Source: Bostrychus sinensis
Taxonomy: Eukaryota; Chordata; Actinopteri; Gobiiformes; Eleotridae
Direction of reading: 5' to 3'
Length of the DNA: 64,000 nt
NCBI GenBank assembly: GCA_020698575.1
Contig: CM036247.1
Location: 28,682,431-28,746,430 of the forward strand
Shown: positions 27,724 through 40,631 of the stretch, piece after piece
How the letters are laid out: the number at the start of each line of letters is the position of its first letter
Position numbering within the stretch: the stretch's first letter is position 1
Notes under the pieces: generated by a model
Databases searched by the model: none
Told to the model about the DNA's origin: nothing
What the model saw: the letters and a program-made list of their open reading frames with translations, nothing else
Program-made: the position numbers and the translations under genes

Positions 27724-29308
27724 GAGTTTTGGCCAGTGCTAGTGTCCTACTCTGATGCTAATGTAATGATTTAGTGCTAATAAAGACGCATCATTGTCAC
27801 TGGGCAAATGTCTCTGAGCACAGCGCAGTCCAGGTTTGAGCCTGCTTCCACTTTTCAAAGCCAAATTAGACCAATGTGACAGAAGAAAGTGAGCTGATGA
27901 GCCAAAGCTCAAAATTAAGCAGATGACTACCTCTCCAATCAGAGCCGCTGATTCACACTTACCACCGCTAATTAACATGGATAAATCATGAAGGGGACCA
28001 ATTATATCTGCTACCATGGACTGCACTAGCTCAACATGCTGCTCCACCACAGACCCTGCCGTGGCTAAAAATGGAGCGCTCTATATTCTGTTACTCTAAC
28101 AACAAGGAGCTGTGCGTGCTTTTCTTTTTGTAATTGTAGAGCAATTATAGTCTTGATCAGCATCCAGGCTTGAAGAGCAGTCTGTGACATTAGCGTTAAT
28201 AGCCTCTAGGCTGCAGAGCATGCTAAACAGCTTTTTCTGCTGTTAAGAGATCGCTCAACTTAATGGCACCACAAAACAAGGGACCACACAATGGACCGGG
28301 GCACTCAGCTTCAGGTCATCAAATTAAGATTTAACTGTAATAACAGAGCCAGCAAACAATAGAAAACATCACTTTGTTAGCTAAAGCTTATATAGCAGAT
28401 AAATCATATAGGGTCTATACAGCACAAATATTGTAGGCACAGCTTATAAATAATGATTTTTCAAGGCATCATTTATCACTACTGCAATCATTACTAACTG
28501 TAGTCCTTTGAACCAGACCCAGTAACTTCAGACTTCAAGAAATCACACAGAAAGAATTACAAAAGCTACCCTCAGGTGAGAATAAGACTTTAATTCCTCT
28601 GCAACAATCACTGCATAACAAAGCTGCTTTAGTTTCCAGCAGCCCTCTGTGGTCACTTTAAATGCAAAGTGACATTCAGTGATTTTTCACACAGTATTTT
28701 AGGCGACAGGCAATTGACAGTAATGCTTAGAAGCCACGACACATCAATGACATGACTTGTTTTTACGTGACTGCTCCACTTGCCTTACATTTTCATGATG
28801 CAATTTAACAAACCTGAGCTAGATGCTCCAGCAAATCTCTACGCCCATCTCAAACCAATAAGGCTGATTAAATGGCCTTCCGGAGAGGCATTAGGATAAA
28901 TGATTGGCTAATGGTTCCAGTCTCATCAGGTATGATCTACATTTTATTTCTTTGATAACACTTAGCTTTTTGAATTATGTAATTTATCAGTAGCTAACTG
29001 ATTGGGTCTCCATTTGCCACTGGACATTGTGAGAGCCCACACAGACACACAAGGCAAGAGGGACACTGCTTTAATATGCCTTATAAACGCATAGATTAAC
29101 GGCTGCTGAATAATTAATCCAAACCTGCTTATGAATTTTAGCCCATTTACAATTCCACCCTCATTTGTCAGTCTTCTCTACTGTGTAGTTTAATTCAGAC
29201 TGCATTTCTCAGTCTTCTTATGTGTTCATGCTTGGTATATTAAGCAGTGCAAATATGAGTTAGCCACAGACTTTGCATTGAGTTACGCTGTACGTAGATA
29301 CGTACAGA

Positions 29309-29328
29309 TAGCGTACGTAGTTACGCTA
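29309..29328. repeat. Short imperfect palindrome TAGCGTA/TACGCTA
   Basis: Perfect 7-bp arms with a 6-bp centre. It lies within a 45-bp stretch crowded with TACG/CGTA words (29284-29328). No function can be assigned. Confidence 0.5.
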
Positions 29329-29737
29329 ATTGAATAAATCATAAAAGATGGTGAGTTAGTTCCTCAGACATTTACCTTGCTAATGTTGCCTTCTAGTTAT
29401 GAGTAGTTGGGCAGCCCCAGTGGCTTGCCTTGTGAAGCATAAACCATGTAATGAGCGAAAATGAATTTGTACATTTCAGTCTTCTGTGTAATGTACATTT
29501 ACTCTTTGCATCTTAAAATAATAGTTTGAACAGAAAACTCCTGGTTTTGACATCGATATAGACCTAAATTAAGTTCTTGTTGCTTCTGCCAAGGAGGTTA
29601 TATTTTGCCAGTGTTGTCTGTTGGTTTGTTTGCTGGTCAGTTTGGATTCTTTACTATTGCAAGTTAGGTATATGCCAGAAGATACCAACAAGCCACAAGT
29701 GTGTTCTTATCTATAGTGAGATACAGTATAAGGACTT

Positions 29738-29875
29738 TGTAGATCAATGAATAGAGCATGAATCCCTGAACTAGAAGTTCCCTTGTTCAGGTCTGCACTC
29801 TCCAATTGCTTGTAATCTAGTCTTTCTGAATTTCCTTTGGGATCAATAAAGTATCTATCTAATCTAATCTTTTAA
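29738..29875 (+). mobile_element. tRNA-derived SINE with LINE-type tail
   Basis: The head has an A-box-like TAGATCAATGAATAGAGCAT and a B-box-like TTGTTCAGGTCTGC, spaced as in a tRNA promoter. The 3' end reads TTTCCTTTGGGATCAATAAA followed by GTATCTATC repeats, the tail shared by many fish retroposons and recognised by a partner LINE. The polymerase III boxes are diverged, so the copy is probably inactive. Confidence 0.65.
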
Positions 29876-30429
29876 TTTAGCCTACCCTACACTTTGTTTC
29901 TCTAATTATGCAGCTCATATCTTAAATAAATATTGAATCCTTTATGTTTTTGTAATATTGTTCTGTGATATATCTTTTTGCCATTATTATATACTAACCC
30001 TTGTCCTTGCCCTTGCCACATTAAACCACACAGAAAACAATGCTAACAAATAATACTGGTAATACCATAATCCTAACCACCCACGTAAAATGTCCTTTGC
30101 CCTGCTCATCCTGAGACAGGATGTCAGGTCAGTTTGACCTCAACTTTGGGGCAGAGTGTCTTCACTGAGGCATACGTCGGCACCGCAGATCAGACTGTTT
30201 TAACTCAGACGTCTCCAAGACCAAGAGCAACTCACAGTGTGTTTACTGCAGACAGGGGGTCAGTGAAGGGCAATTCCAACTCTGCAGAAGTAAACAACCA
30301 CCTCACCCTGGGTCTATTCCTCACTAGCTAGTCACCTCAGATTTTATTTAACATACAAAACTGTTAAATAAGTGCTAATAAACAACTGTTTTACTTACAA
30401 GCATGAACATACACAAATTAAAGGAACAT

Positions 30430-30546
30430 TACCTGTTTTTTTTTTTTTTTAATTCCATTGTCAGTCCCACCCCAACATTTTCTTCTTTTAATTTATAAAA
30501 AAAACAAAAACAAAATAAAAAACAAACAAAAAAACAAAAACAAACA
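30430..30546. repeat. Homopolymer and A-rich low-complexity tract
   Basis: A run of T near 30437-30450 and an A-rich AAAAAC/AAAC tract near 30498-30546, separated by about 45 bases of ordinary sequence. Confidence 0.8.
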
Positions 30547-33500
30547 GACCACTTCACCATTGGCTATTATGCTATCTTGCAAAAACTGACACTCTATTAA
30601 ACAGCTTGTCAATGCTTTGGTGATATTTAACAGTCCTTCACTTTTTGGCAATTATGTATTTATACTTGGGTGCTGGAGCTTTCTTAAAATTATTGGTAGC
30701 TATTAAACCAGTATTGACAGGTGGTAAGATTTTTGCACAGATAAATCAAAATACAATATAAAAATAAGAACTAAATACAATATAAAAATGATAATAATAA
30801 TAAAAGTTATTATTTATGAAAATAAGATGAATCAATTTTGCCCCTTGGCAATGGTGAGTGTTTTTTGAAAGAAATTGTTTTACATATTATTGTTTTTGTT
30901 CATTTCATATTTCCCAAGGTAGATCAAAACTGAAGCACAGTCCAAAGTTTTAGAAATCTTTAGGACTGCACTATTTGTGCGTTGTGGTCATCCCACACAC
31001 TACAGAAAATGGTTGAGGAACTTGTGATGTCCTGGGGGCAATTTCAAAGATAATTTGATAAAGTTTTCAACTTTCTGTCTTGTGTGAAGGGAGTCTATCT
31101 CATGTGAGAGTCTGTGAGAAAACTTCACTGCCAACTCTGTTTGGCCTCAGTGCTCAGGAGTCTTGTAGACACAACATACTTTATCGGCACTCTCCAAAAA
31201 TTAATTTCATCAAAACTTGTAACAAAAACAGACATTGTCTTCATAGAAATATTCAAGTCATTTTCACTATATGACTAAATCCATGTAAGCGTTTGTTGAA
31301 GGTCTTCCCTAAAAGAAAAAAAAATGAAGAGAACAAAAGCAATGACAAGAGACCGAGTCTTACCCATTCATTTTCATGAGGGAGCGAACTAAAGCCGTTT
31401 TTAGAAATCAACATAATTGATAGTTGTCATGCATATAATTTTACAAATCATGATATACTAATAGCACATGGATCTGGTTGGTTCCATTGGCCAAATGTAA
31501 CTTAATAAAGAAGGATTTAGTTGAATGATACTCTGAATATGTACATGTAACAAACTACTGTGGTTATGGTTCTGTAACTACTTGTCCAGCACAAGAGTTC
31601 ATGAACTGGATAACATTTTCAGTGAGTAATTGTTGTCTACCCTGGAAACACATGCTGTTGTTTTATGTTGTAGTTGTTTGCTACTTATGGTGGTAGTCAA
31701 TATATTGCTGTGCATACACAAATAAAATACATCTGCAGCCAATGCTGTGTACCAACGCTAAAAAGGTCTTAGGTTGGATGATAAATGTGTATCAGGTGTA
31801 TGTGTCGATACAAATTTAAAGTGAAACTGAAGGTCGGCTGTTTTAATTCTAGCAGCTCATACCAAACTATATTTTGTCCGTAAAACAAGACCAGAACATC
31901 CCCTGTGACTTTCACTTGTATTCTTCTGACCTTCTGCCATGACCTCATCTAACGCTGTTGTACTCAAGTCCCTCTACACACATTTAATGCCACTGCGACC
32001 TGCTTGACCCCTTTCTAGTAATAATAAAACAGCATAGTACTGCTGGAGTCCATTCCTCGCTTCCCAACACCATATGAACAAACACTCTGCATACTCCACA
32101 ATATCTGCTCTCTAAACCCATAGCATCCACCATAACAGACCAAACAGGGCTCCATCCTTCTCAGCTCTCTCTCAATGACACCCATGAGATTTCACACTCA
32201 TTTAAGTCTCATCTAAGATGTGGAATTATAGGCCTGAATGTGCTAATTATCCAGTCACGTTGCCGCCCAGCTCATGGTTCAGCTCAGGAGATTTTTCTCT
32301 GTGTTACATCAGGAGTTATTGTCAGCGCATGTTGCTAGTTACGCTCAAGAGCCTCCATGGGATTCATCCACAAACACACGGGGGGACTTTTGAATCTTTA
32401 ACCAGCAGCAAATCACAATAGATGGGCTTTTCCGACCGATCTTGAAAGATATTGCTAACGCCTGCCTCAATAGCTCTTTTTGAATCGAAGACAATTGGGT
32501 AACTTGGGTAATTACAAGTGAATAAATCAATGACTGGCAGGCAAGTAGGAAAAGCAACACTCGTGCTGGGATATAGGCAGAACAGTATTCCAACTAGAGT
32601 TGAATCTTTAATAGACTAATGATCTTATGAACAAGACTCATTGAACAGTGGCTAAACCTTGATGGGTACGTGCAGAGGAAAATAGCTTAGTGGCTTTTGT
32701 AATGCTTTGCTACCCCCTGGGAACCAAACTACTGCCTCTGTCCTCTTTTTATGAGTATGGAAGTGAAAGACAAAAATGATATACTGTAGCTTTTAGAATA
32801 ATTCTTACCTTCTACTAGCTTGAAGAAATAGAAAACCCTTACTTGCTATCTGAGTATGCATTTTGTAACATGATTTTTTTTTTTACATGATTTCTGTAAC
32901 AACAAACTAGGATCATGAAACAGGAATAGGAAGAGTGCAATGTAATGCTAGAGAAAATGTTAATTAGTGAAGCAAACTACATTTACATGCACACCTGGGT
33001 TGTACTTTGCTAACAGCTCAATTAAGCAGTCTAATTGGACTTCTATTTTTGTGCCAACTATTGATTCACTTCGCTCCTGTGAGGCAGTCAGGCTAGTGCT
33101 GCATCAATGTGTTCTTATAATGTAACAGCATTTAGCCTGTGTTAAAAAGAGAAAATTTAACTTTAAACCTGTTCTAATTAGCTAGATAACTAAGTACATT
33201 ATCATCTGGTAATTTATGAATGGCAGCACTGACTTGAAAGTTGAAGTTGAAAGCACATAGATTGGAAAAAAAAATCTTCCTAAATGAACACATTATCATT
33301 GTAAGCTATGTTACAAAAGCCGTTTCCTATTTAACAATCATTAGCCAGTCCCAGTGTGTCTTAAATGTGTTATCTATCTTAAAATGTCTAAAATGTGGCC
33401 GTTGCATTTTCTTATTTGTTTTTACAGTATCAGATATTCTGTCCCACTGTCTGGCCCCAAACATATTCAGATTACAATAAAAATGTAATTTAAGCCGTTC

Positions 33501-34280
33501 CAGTAAGAAAGTGTGTTTTAACTGTCCAAGGATGAAGGGAATAATTGGAATTCTGTACTTGCATGTAACTGACACAGCAATTTAGAATGTGACCATCTAC
33601 TCTAGTCAATATATCAGAAATACTGATCTATGTATGTAAAAATAAGGTGAAGAGGAAATAGCTTTACTTAAGAAACCAATCAAAAGTTTTGCTCCTTACT
33701 TCTGCTTCTTAGTGACAAATGAGTCGGAACTAAAAGGTGAAAGCCTGACAGACAGTGGCTGAATACAGATTTCTCAGAGTGATTCATTTCTGCTGTATGG
33801 TTTTATCGTTGCAGTGATCTAGTAAATTTCCTGATGACTGGGGAGAAGTGCTGTGACCGATAATAAGTGATATAGAAAAGCTAGAAATAACACAGGACCG
33901 GAGATGTGAGGTGAATGAGGAGAGGTTTAGTGAGGTAATAAAAGTAGGAAGACCACAGGGAATCGAATTCAATCTTTGAGTCTTCATTAGTCACTTTTCA
34001 TTACCCCCCTAAAAAGGAAAAGCCTGATGACTTGCCAGAGGACAATCACTTGACCATCACTTCAAAGGAATTAGAGGTTAATGCAAATGTATGCACACTT
34101 AAGGTATATTTAGAGTGCAATGAGAGACTTTCTTTAACGAACAATTATAGAGGAGTCTATGCCAACACTGACAACACTGTAAAACTGAAAGTATGTTTCT
34201 TGAATTTGAGGGAAACACAACTTTAAGATATGGCGAGAATGTTCAGCAACTTTAGCAAATCAGTGGTTCACATAGAAAAG
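30547..34280. other. Intronic sequence without recognised features
   Basis: AT-rich, with a T run near 32874-32884. Open frames are short and unrecognisable on both strands. Confidence 0.45.
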
Positions 34281-34321
34281 GTCTAAAGCAGTGGTGTCAA
34301 ACTCAGTTCATGGTTCAGGCC

Positions 34322-34957
34322 TGTGATGGCTGCCCTTGCCACACATAAAAGTAATAACCCAGCTCACATTTTGATCATTTCATTAATTTTACACACACTT
34401 TTCACACATCATAACATATACTCATTAATCATACCACACACTGTTTACCTTCATATATTTTGTGTTAATTGGCATTTGTTTGTCTTTTTAATGGTACGTG
34501 GGAGCCTGGAGCCCTACAAGACTCCACCCTGGACTGATCCAAGGCGGCTATATTAAAGGGGAGGTTTAGGTTGAGTTATTATAGTTTTCAGTCCTTGGTA
34601 TTATTTACTTAAGCTATTTGTTTTCTTTTCCTATTGGTTCCTAATTTATTTAGCTAAATCTAACCCCTATTTAGTACATTTTCGTTTTGGTCTATTGTGC
34701 ATTGTTTAGTCTTGTTATCCCCATGTGTGTGTGTTCTGGTTTGATCAGCCAGTCCCTCGTGTGTGCTCTTTGTTAGATCTTTGGTTTTGTGTTCAGTGTA
34801 ATGTTAAGTTGGGAGTTAGATTTAGTTTTCTCAGTTGACTTTGTATTAATTTTGATGGGCCCAGTGTTATAATTTGTATTCAATTTTTTGGCTGAATAAA
34901 AGCCATTACTTTTTGAAAAGTTTGGCGTGTTCTGTGTCTGGCCATCGGTCCCTTACA
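34322..34957 (+). mobile_element. Probable solo LTR inside the hAT element
   Basis: Starts TGTGATGG and ends CCCTTACA, the usual TG...CA boundaries. It has a polyadenylation signal (GGCTGAATAAAAGCC near 34891-34905) followed by a GT-rich stretch and a U5-like end. The flanks AGGCC and GGGCT could be a diverged 5-bp target duplication. On both sides the sequence is that of the hAT end. No internal retroelement genes are present, so it is best read as a solo LTR left by recombination; the clade (Gypsy-like?) is a guess. Confidence 0.55.
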
Positions 34958-35380
34958 GGGCTGAAATTCAACAATCAGAGTAGGTCGTGGGCCGAACATA
35001 ACATAAATAAAGAAATTATAGTTTAAAAGTGTATATTTAAGTTGTATCATTTTTAAAGTAAATTTTGGACACTGGACATTGTGTAATATGCTTTACAAAC
35101 TTCATAAAAACGGTATTTATATTTTAACATAACAAACCTATCAGGTACTGTGTCACTTTTTAAAATTTGATGACAGCAGCTTGTCTTAAAAACATTTTTA
35201 GTGCAGCCCTGCTTAAGGCCAGAAGACAACAAATCCATCCAATATATCCAATACTAATAATAGTGTTAAAATGCATGTTTTATTACAAGTCTTGTTGTTG
35301 AATTGTGGACAATCAACATATTTTGTTGTAAAATGCTCAGTCCAGCTTTTTTTAGGAGGCTTTCCCATTATGCTGTGTTC

Positions 35381-36268
35381 ACACCGGACGCGTTTGATGC
35401 GTCAAATTAGCATCAAACGCGTCTAGTTGGATGCTTGTACATTTTGAAGTCAGACGCTTTATTCGTGCGTCCAATTCGCTCTGTCCGCGCGTCATATCAA
35501 ATGTGTTCAGATGCGAATTTGCGTCATGGGAGGAGTCTGTTGTGCCAGGGTAATGGCCATTGTTTCAGAGCTAATTCCAACTGAGGCCACGCCGGTTTGC
35601 TCACCTGTTGTCCTGTGTTGGTACGGGGACATGTCCTCAGGACACTACTGCTGCTTTTAAGCACTCAACACCAGCAGCAGAACAGAGACATGGAGGAGTT
35701 TTTTCTTGTTTAATAGAGGTCTCTAGTGGTTTTAGCGGGTTACAGGCTAGGATAGCACTCACAGACACAGACTGTTTTTCCTGTTGTTTTGGGAAGTGCA
35801 GTAACTGCTAATCCAATGAGCTCAGCTCAGCACACGCTAAAGTTAAGGTCCCCTCTATGTCTTGTTACTATCTTTTTGACTGCTGTCTTTATAAAAGCAT
35901 AAGAGCTGCTGTAGGCTGTAGCTTATAGCTCCACGTTCACATTGACAGCCTCGATAAATCCACCGTGATTGTTTTGATGGATCTCTGCTTTCCTATGTCC
36001 TCCCACGTCACTGCAGGAGCTAGATCCTGATTGGTTAACGCGCCGTGAATATTTGGCAAAGTTCAGATTTTTTAACTCGGGTGCTCGATTCGTGCATCAG
36101 ACACGCCAATGCTCAATTTGCGCCGTGCTATTCATGCGTCAAAGCCCAATTCGCGATGCGCTGGACACTTGATTCGCGCCGCAGGACGTCCAGACACGCG
36201 TTTACATAGACTTAACATGTAAACCAGATGCCCCAGATGCCTCAAACGTGTTTGGTGTGAACGCAGCA
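35381..36268. mobile_element. PIF/Harbinger-type MITE nested in the hAT element
   Basis: An 888-bp element with inverted ends: TGCTGTGTTCACACCGGACG on the left and, reversed, TGCTGCGTTCACACCAAACA on the right. It is flanked by TTA on both sides (35378-35380 and 36269-36271), the TWA-type duplication of PIF/Harbinger elements. Subterminal GCGTC and CAAACGCG blocks recur on both strands. No transposase frame of meaningful length is present. Confidence 0.8.
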
Positions 36269-37051
36269 TTAGCTGTCTTTTTCACACATTGAGACCTGTT
36301 GCTGCTATAAAAGTCAAAATGAGCTTTTGTTTTTTATGAAGTGGTAATATATTTTTATCTTGTGAATAAAATATTTAATTTGCTTCTACCACTGCATTCC
36401 ATTATTTTATACAGTGTCCCAACATTTAGTTTAAGTCTGTCTTATTTCTGTGAACACAAGAGGACATAGAGCTGTCCCTCTGTACAGTGCTGATCAGTGC
36501 TGTGTCCTCAGTGATAAAACGAGCTCAAGGCAGCTTCATTTTGTGACTTTGCTTTATTAAACACACTCAGCTCTACTGTGAGAGCAAACTCCTTTACCCC
36601 CTGTAGCTTCTGTTTTGTCCAGGTTTTTGACCAGAGCGTGTTTATATTCTTACTGAGCCTGTGGCCACATTAGCTCTACATTAGCTCCACATTTAGCCCA
36701 GCTCTGGAGTCCACAGACAGTCTCTCTTCTTCCAAGTGGATTTTAAAGCCCTGCTCTCACTCTTCACTTTTCTCCGCTCATTTATTTCGGGGTAAAGTCT
36801 CTCTGAAGCCCGTGCGCGGACCAGCTCTGTCAGAGTTGAGACAAGTCACAGAGGTAGCAGCAGTGGGGGAGGGGCGGCGCACTACAGAGCTGCTGCACTG
36901 CATGATGGACTCGTAGTTCTAGTGGTAAAAACGCCACATAGCGATTGAAACCTATTAATAGAAATTAGGAATTGTCTCACGGGCTGGATAGAAAGGTCTT
37001 GCGGGCCGGATTAGACCCGTGGGCTGTATCTCTGACACCCCTGGTCTAAAG

Positions 37052-38726
37052 TTAGCGAGTGGTTGGTCTAGAAAAGCTTATAGTGTGGGATTAGTTTGGC
37101 CTCTGGAGATGGTAGTTCCAGATAAGCTCTACAGTTTAGTTTGATGTAATGTATTAGTATTTTGCACAAGGGAATTTGTTTAGTTTCACCTTTTCATGAA
37201 GGCCAGTATATTTTTGTTCAGTGTGATGAATAGTAGTTCGGAGTATAATAAAAGAAAAATGTAACTGTAAATTCTTGTTCTTAACTGGTCTTGTCGCCAA
37301 AATATGTCAGCGACTGTGACTGAAACAGCTTGCTATTTATCAAGATACTTTGGACAATTAAATTTGGTCAGATGGTGCATTGTTTTTAGGTTATTTTTAG
37401 CTGTCACCAGGGTGAAGTATCAGGGAGTAGCTGATGTCCGGTGTCCTGGTGTTAGGAGATGAGCTGAAACCTGTTGTCAGTTGCATGTGAGCCTTGTCTG
37501 TCACTGTTCTGCTGCTAACAAGTTATGGAGCTGCTGTCACCTACTGTTGACGTCTGGATGACCGACAAGTCTCAGGTTGTGAATCTAACAAGCTGTTGGT
37601 AAGTAAATGTGACTGAAATGAGACTGCTGGCTTTTTATTAAATTAAAACACACATCTCAATATACATGTAGATACTATTTTATGTAAGCAGTAGCTGGCT
37701 CTAGGGCACAGACGATGGGGATTCAAAATCCCTCAACTAATCTCTCCGTATTATATTCTTGCTGATTTCATAAGATAAGTGTGTAACTGTTGCTATTATT
37801 TTCTAAAAACTTCCTCCGTGAGTGCTGTAGCTATCTTGTTCACAGACATGTGGCTATTATCACAAAACAATCAACCTTAAAATGTTAAAAGTTAGCAATT
37901 TGGGTATGTCATATTTGGGAGGGTAGAGTCTGGTAAAGATCCAGCCACTACCACTCCTCTCTGAGTTTATGGTCATGTGCATTCCTCAGGACACATGTCA
38001 CACATACACCAGCTGAGTGCTGTGCCTGCATTTCACTGTGCATAAAGATTAAGTGTAAAAAACAGAGATAAAAGACTGCCAGTTCTTTTGATGTGTAGAT
38101 AAATTAAAGCTCACTCTATATTTGTTATGATGTGGAAATTGGCAGTAATCAGGATGCTTTTAGGCTGTGAGGGATAAACACAATGTAAATAGACTTCCAG
38201 AGTGCTTTAGCCCTGATTATAAACACCGACTGCTGCCCAATGCCAAAGAGAATAGAGAATTAATAAAGCAACGGACCAAGCATTGCCATAACTACTTACA
38301 AAACGCATTCAGAGTGTTGACAACTTCTGTCCTGACAATTTTTTGAGATTAGATAGAACAATTGAACAGTTCTGTTTTACACTTTTTCACTTTGTGAAAC
38401 AGATCTGGAGAACCTTTCTCATGGCAATTTAGAGATTCCAGACATTGGTAGAAAATCACATCAGACCAACAGTTCTCTCAAAAAGGTTTACTTATGTAAT
38501 GTGCTTTCATTTTTACACAAAGCCACATAGTAAGATGAGACTCTACCAGTAACTCAGCATGACTAGCAGCCACACAGGACACTTCTGAGTTGGGCTCTGA
38601 AGTCCCAAGTTGGAAAACTGTTGAACATGGTGGTTGCAATACAACATTAAGTACACTGCTAAACCTTGAGTGTATTTCGGCGGAGTGTGCAGTCAAGTGA
38701 AGTGAAATTATAATTTGAGTTCTTAC
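37052..38726. other. man1c1: Intronic sequence upstream of the 116-bp exon donor
   Basis: Mostly unremarkable. A 26-bp word starting GTTTGATGTAATG near 37138 recurs near 44461 (see findings). Confidence 0.5.
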
Positions 38727-38842
38727 CGAGTTTAGGTCGAGACTAGTCTGGACCCACTCCTTGGCGTCATTATACTCTTCCATTAGACCCATGATGTACA
38801 GAGTATCTAGAGAGTCGATGATTGAGGCCCCTCTAAGACCGC
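38727..38842 (-). CDS. man1c1: man1c1 internal exon (GH47 catalytic domain start)
   Basis: Internal exon of a class I alpha-1,2-mannosidase (GH47), a type II Golgi membrane enzyme that trims mannose from Man8-9 N-glycans. On the minus strand it is preceded by a TTTTGCAG acceptor and followed by a GTAAGA donor. It is 116 bp: two bases completing a split glycine codon, then 38 codons, ending on a codon boundary. Motifs are GGLRGASIIDSLDTLYIMG followed by EEYNDAKEW, matching the family segment G-A-T-(V/I)-(I/V)-D-(S/A)-L-D-T-L that opens the alpha/alpha barrel. The GGL start and IDSLDTLY fit MAN1C1 better than MAN1A1 or MAN1A2 as I recall those proteins. The reading frame joins correctly to the exon at 21598-21518. 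The open frame beyond 38727 (toward 38478) is intron read-through, as is the Met upstream of the acceptor. Paralogue assignment is an inference; family assignment is secure. Confidence 0.93.
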
Positions 38843-40278
38843 CTGCAAAAGAGGACACAGTTTGATTAACACAAGTAAAGGAGTTATATAGGAACTGAGT
38901 TAAGGCCTACTTTGAGCAATTAGTATCCTGTATTCTGTAAATTTTGCATTATCAACTTGTGGATTGCGGCAATGTTCTTAGAGAGTTGTGGAAAAATATA
39001 GTTTTAGTGTTTTGATATAAGTAGATCAGTTAAGGTTAAGTTGTAGACTGTAAAATATGCAAAAAGTGGATCCCAACAAAATAAGAGAAAACTTTGGGTC
39101 TCGAGGTGACACCAGTTGAGAAGAACTATTCCTTAAGCAAATAAACTTTTTGTGCATGTCAGTATTTTTAATTACTTTTCTGGTTCAGAAGACATTCAGA
39201 AACGCTACATATTAAAAAGATTATTACATTTATGCTTAAAATATTTGAAAAGTTAAAATATGCTAAATATTCTAGCCTTAAGAGCCTATGAAAAAAGCTT
39301 CCATAATAACTAAATACAGTTCAACAGCTTGATATGAAATCTTTCTACTGATACTGGCTTTGACATTAAGATCTGTGTTTAGTATAGTAAAGATCTATCC
39401 TTTTTGAAACATTACTTAAATGAGGTATTCAGATTTAAATCCAAAGCTGTCATGTTTTGCTGAGCGACTGTAGGTTGACAGCCCTGTGATAAACATTAAA
39501 GCCCCTCTCACGCTGAGCCTGTGTAATTGGAGCTGTGGAGTTAGATGATAATAGTAAAGCAGCTATGTGTGGCCAGATGAAACACAGCGTCCCTCTAAGA
39601 TTAAAAGCATCAACTAAAAAGCATCAGCGCGCGTGACATGAAAGTGTAGCCATTTGGGAGCACAGCACGTAAGGATAAAAGTACTAATGCATTGATTTTA
39701 GCAAACATTTAGCATCTGGTTCCTGGTTTTACAGTGAGTGGATGTGTCCCTTTCCAACTGTGCTGCTCTATGTCTTTGAATCTCATTTGACACTATTCAG
39801 CCATTTTCCCAAATGAGAAATGCTAGGTGTTTATCCCATCCTGATGGCCTTATGAGAGATTGCACAGCCTGTTTTCATTCTCATAAGCAAAGATATTATG
39901 CTAATGCGTCCGGAGCTCACGGAGACGGCTCAAAATCCACATTAATGAATTACTGTTAAAGAGTCCAGAGCTAAATTATAGTTTGGAAGTTTAATAACAA
40001 GATGCGGTGGATAAATGAATCAAAGGTTCTGGGGGTTGTAAATAACTGGGAAAATGCAATTTCGTGACCCGGTTAAATGAGAAAAGAGAAGTAAAATCTT
40101 TATGTTGGTGGCTGTGGATAACATAGCCTACAGTAGATGGCTGCATTGATCTGATGCAACCAAGCAGCAACCTGGCACATCAAAGTGTCTGCTCTCCAGC
40201 GGGCGTTATTGCTAGCACTTAACAAATGCAAATGCTAACAGTAGCTTTGGGCAAGTCTAGAAATAAGTGTCCCCGACA
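38843..40278 (-). other. man1c1: man1c1 upstream intron, first part
   Basis: Begins with the polypyrimidine and acceptor region of the 116-bp exon (38843-38860 on the minus strand). The remainder is AT-rich with no recognised feature. I looked for the preceding GH47 exon (KIKEMM / NEL region) between here and 64000 and did not find it. Confidence 0.5.
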
Positions 40279-40631
40279 TTATGACAGGAAGTCATTATTT
40301 TGTCCCATATAAAAAAATATGTCAATACGGGCTATACATTCACTGAGCTGGCTCGCATGATTATGCCGTCCTCCAGAACAAAACAGTCGCGCCATGAGTC
40401 GCGCTGAAAATGAGCAGCTTCTGGCTGCAGAGCTTCTGGTGCTTGTAATGTCGTGTGGGTATTTCCGGTGCAGGTGAATGTTGTTGTAATGCCGTGCGGC
40501 AGTTTCTTTTTGTAAAGTGAGTTTCGGTTTTTGTAAATCGTTGAGCTCTCTGGGCCACCGTACCTCAGGCATATCAGTTGTTTTAGCTTGAAACCTTTTT
40601 AGAAAAGCATTCAATATTGCCTCATTTTAAA

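Larger units (their letters stand above)
22600..29737. other. Intronic sequence, mostly featureless
   Basis: AT-rich intron. Possible items inside are a tRNA-like relic at 25030-25100 and a GC-rich patch at 27540-27720, both listed separately. A possible short inverted repeat (AGACTACCA near 26657, reversed near 27250) was considered too weak to call. Confidence 0.45.
34289..37043. mobile_element. Non-autonomous hAT transposon carrying two nested insertions
   Basis: Flanked by a perfect 8-bp target duplication GTCTAAAG (34281-34288 and 37044-37051). The termini are CAGTGGTGTCAAACTCAG on the left and, reversed, CAGGGGTGTCAGAGATACAG on the right. These fit the hAT families that begin CAGGGGTGTCAAACTC. 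Subterminal GGGCCGGATTAGACC near the right end is also typical. The total is 2,755 bp, but about 1.5 kb consists of later insertions (an LTR at 34322-34957 and a Harbinger-type MITE at 35381-36268), leaving a core of about 1.2 kb without transposase. Confidence 0.85.
21599..38726 (-). other. man1c1: man1c1 intron between the two recognised exons
   Basis: A 17,128-bp GT-AG intron in phase 0. It contains LINE fragments near 22.0-22.6 kb, a tRNA-derived SINE near 29.7 kb and the nested transposon at 34.3-37.0 kb. The rest is AT-rich sequence in which I recognise no gene. Confidence 0.9.

Noticed and set aside
38478..38726. Continuation of the man1c1 reading frame past the exon
   Set aside because: The GT donor at 38726-38725 and the correct join to the 21598 exon show this is intron read-through.
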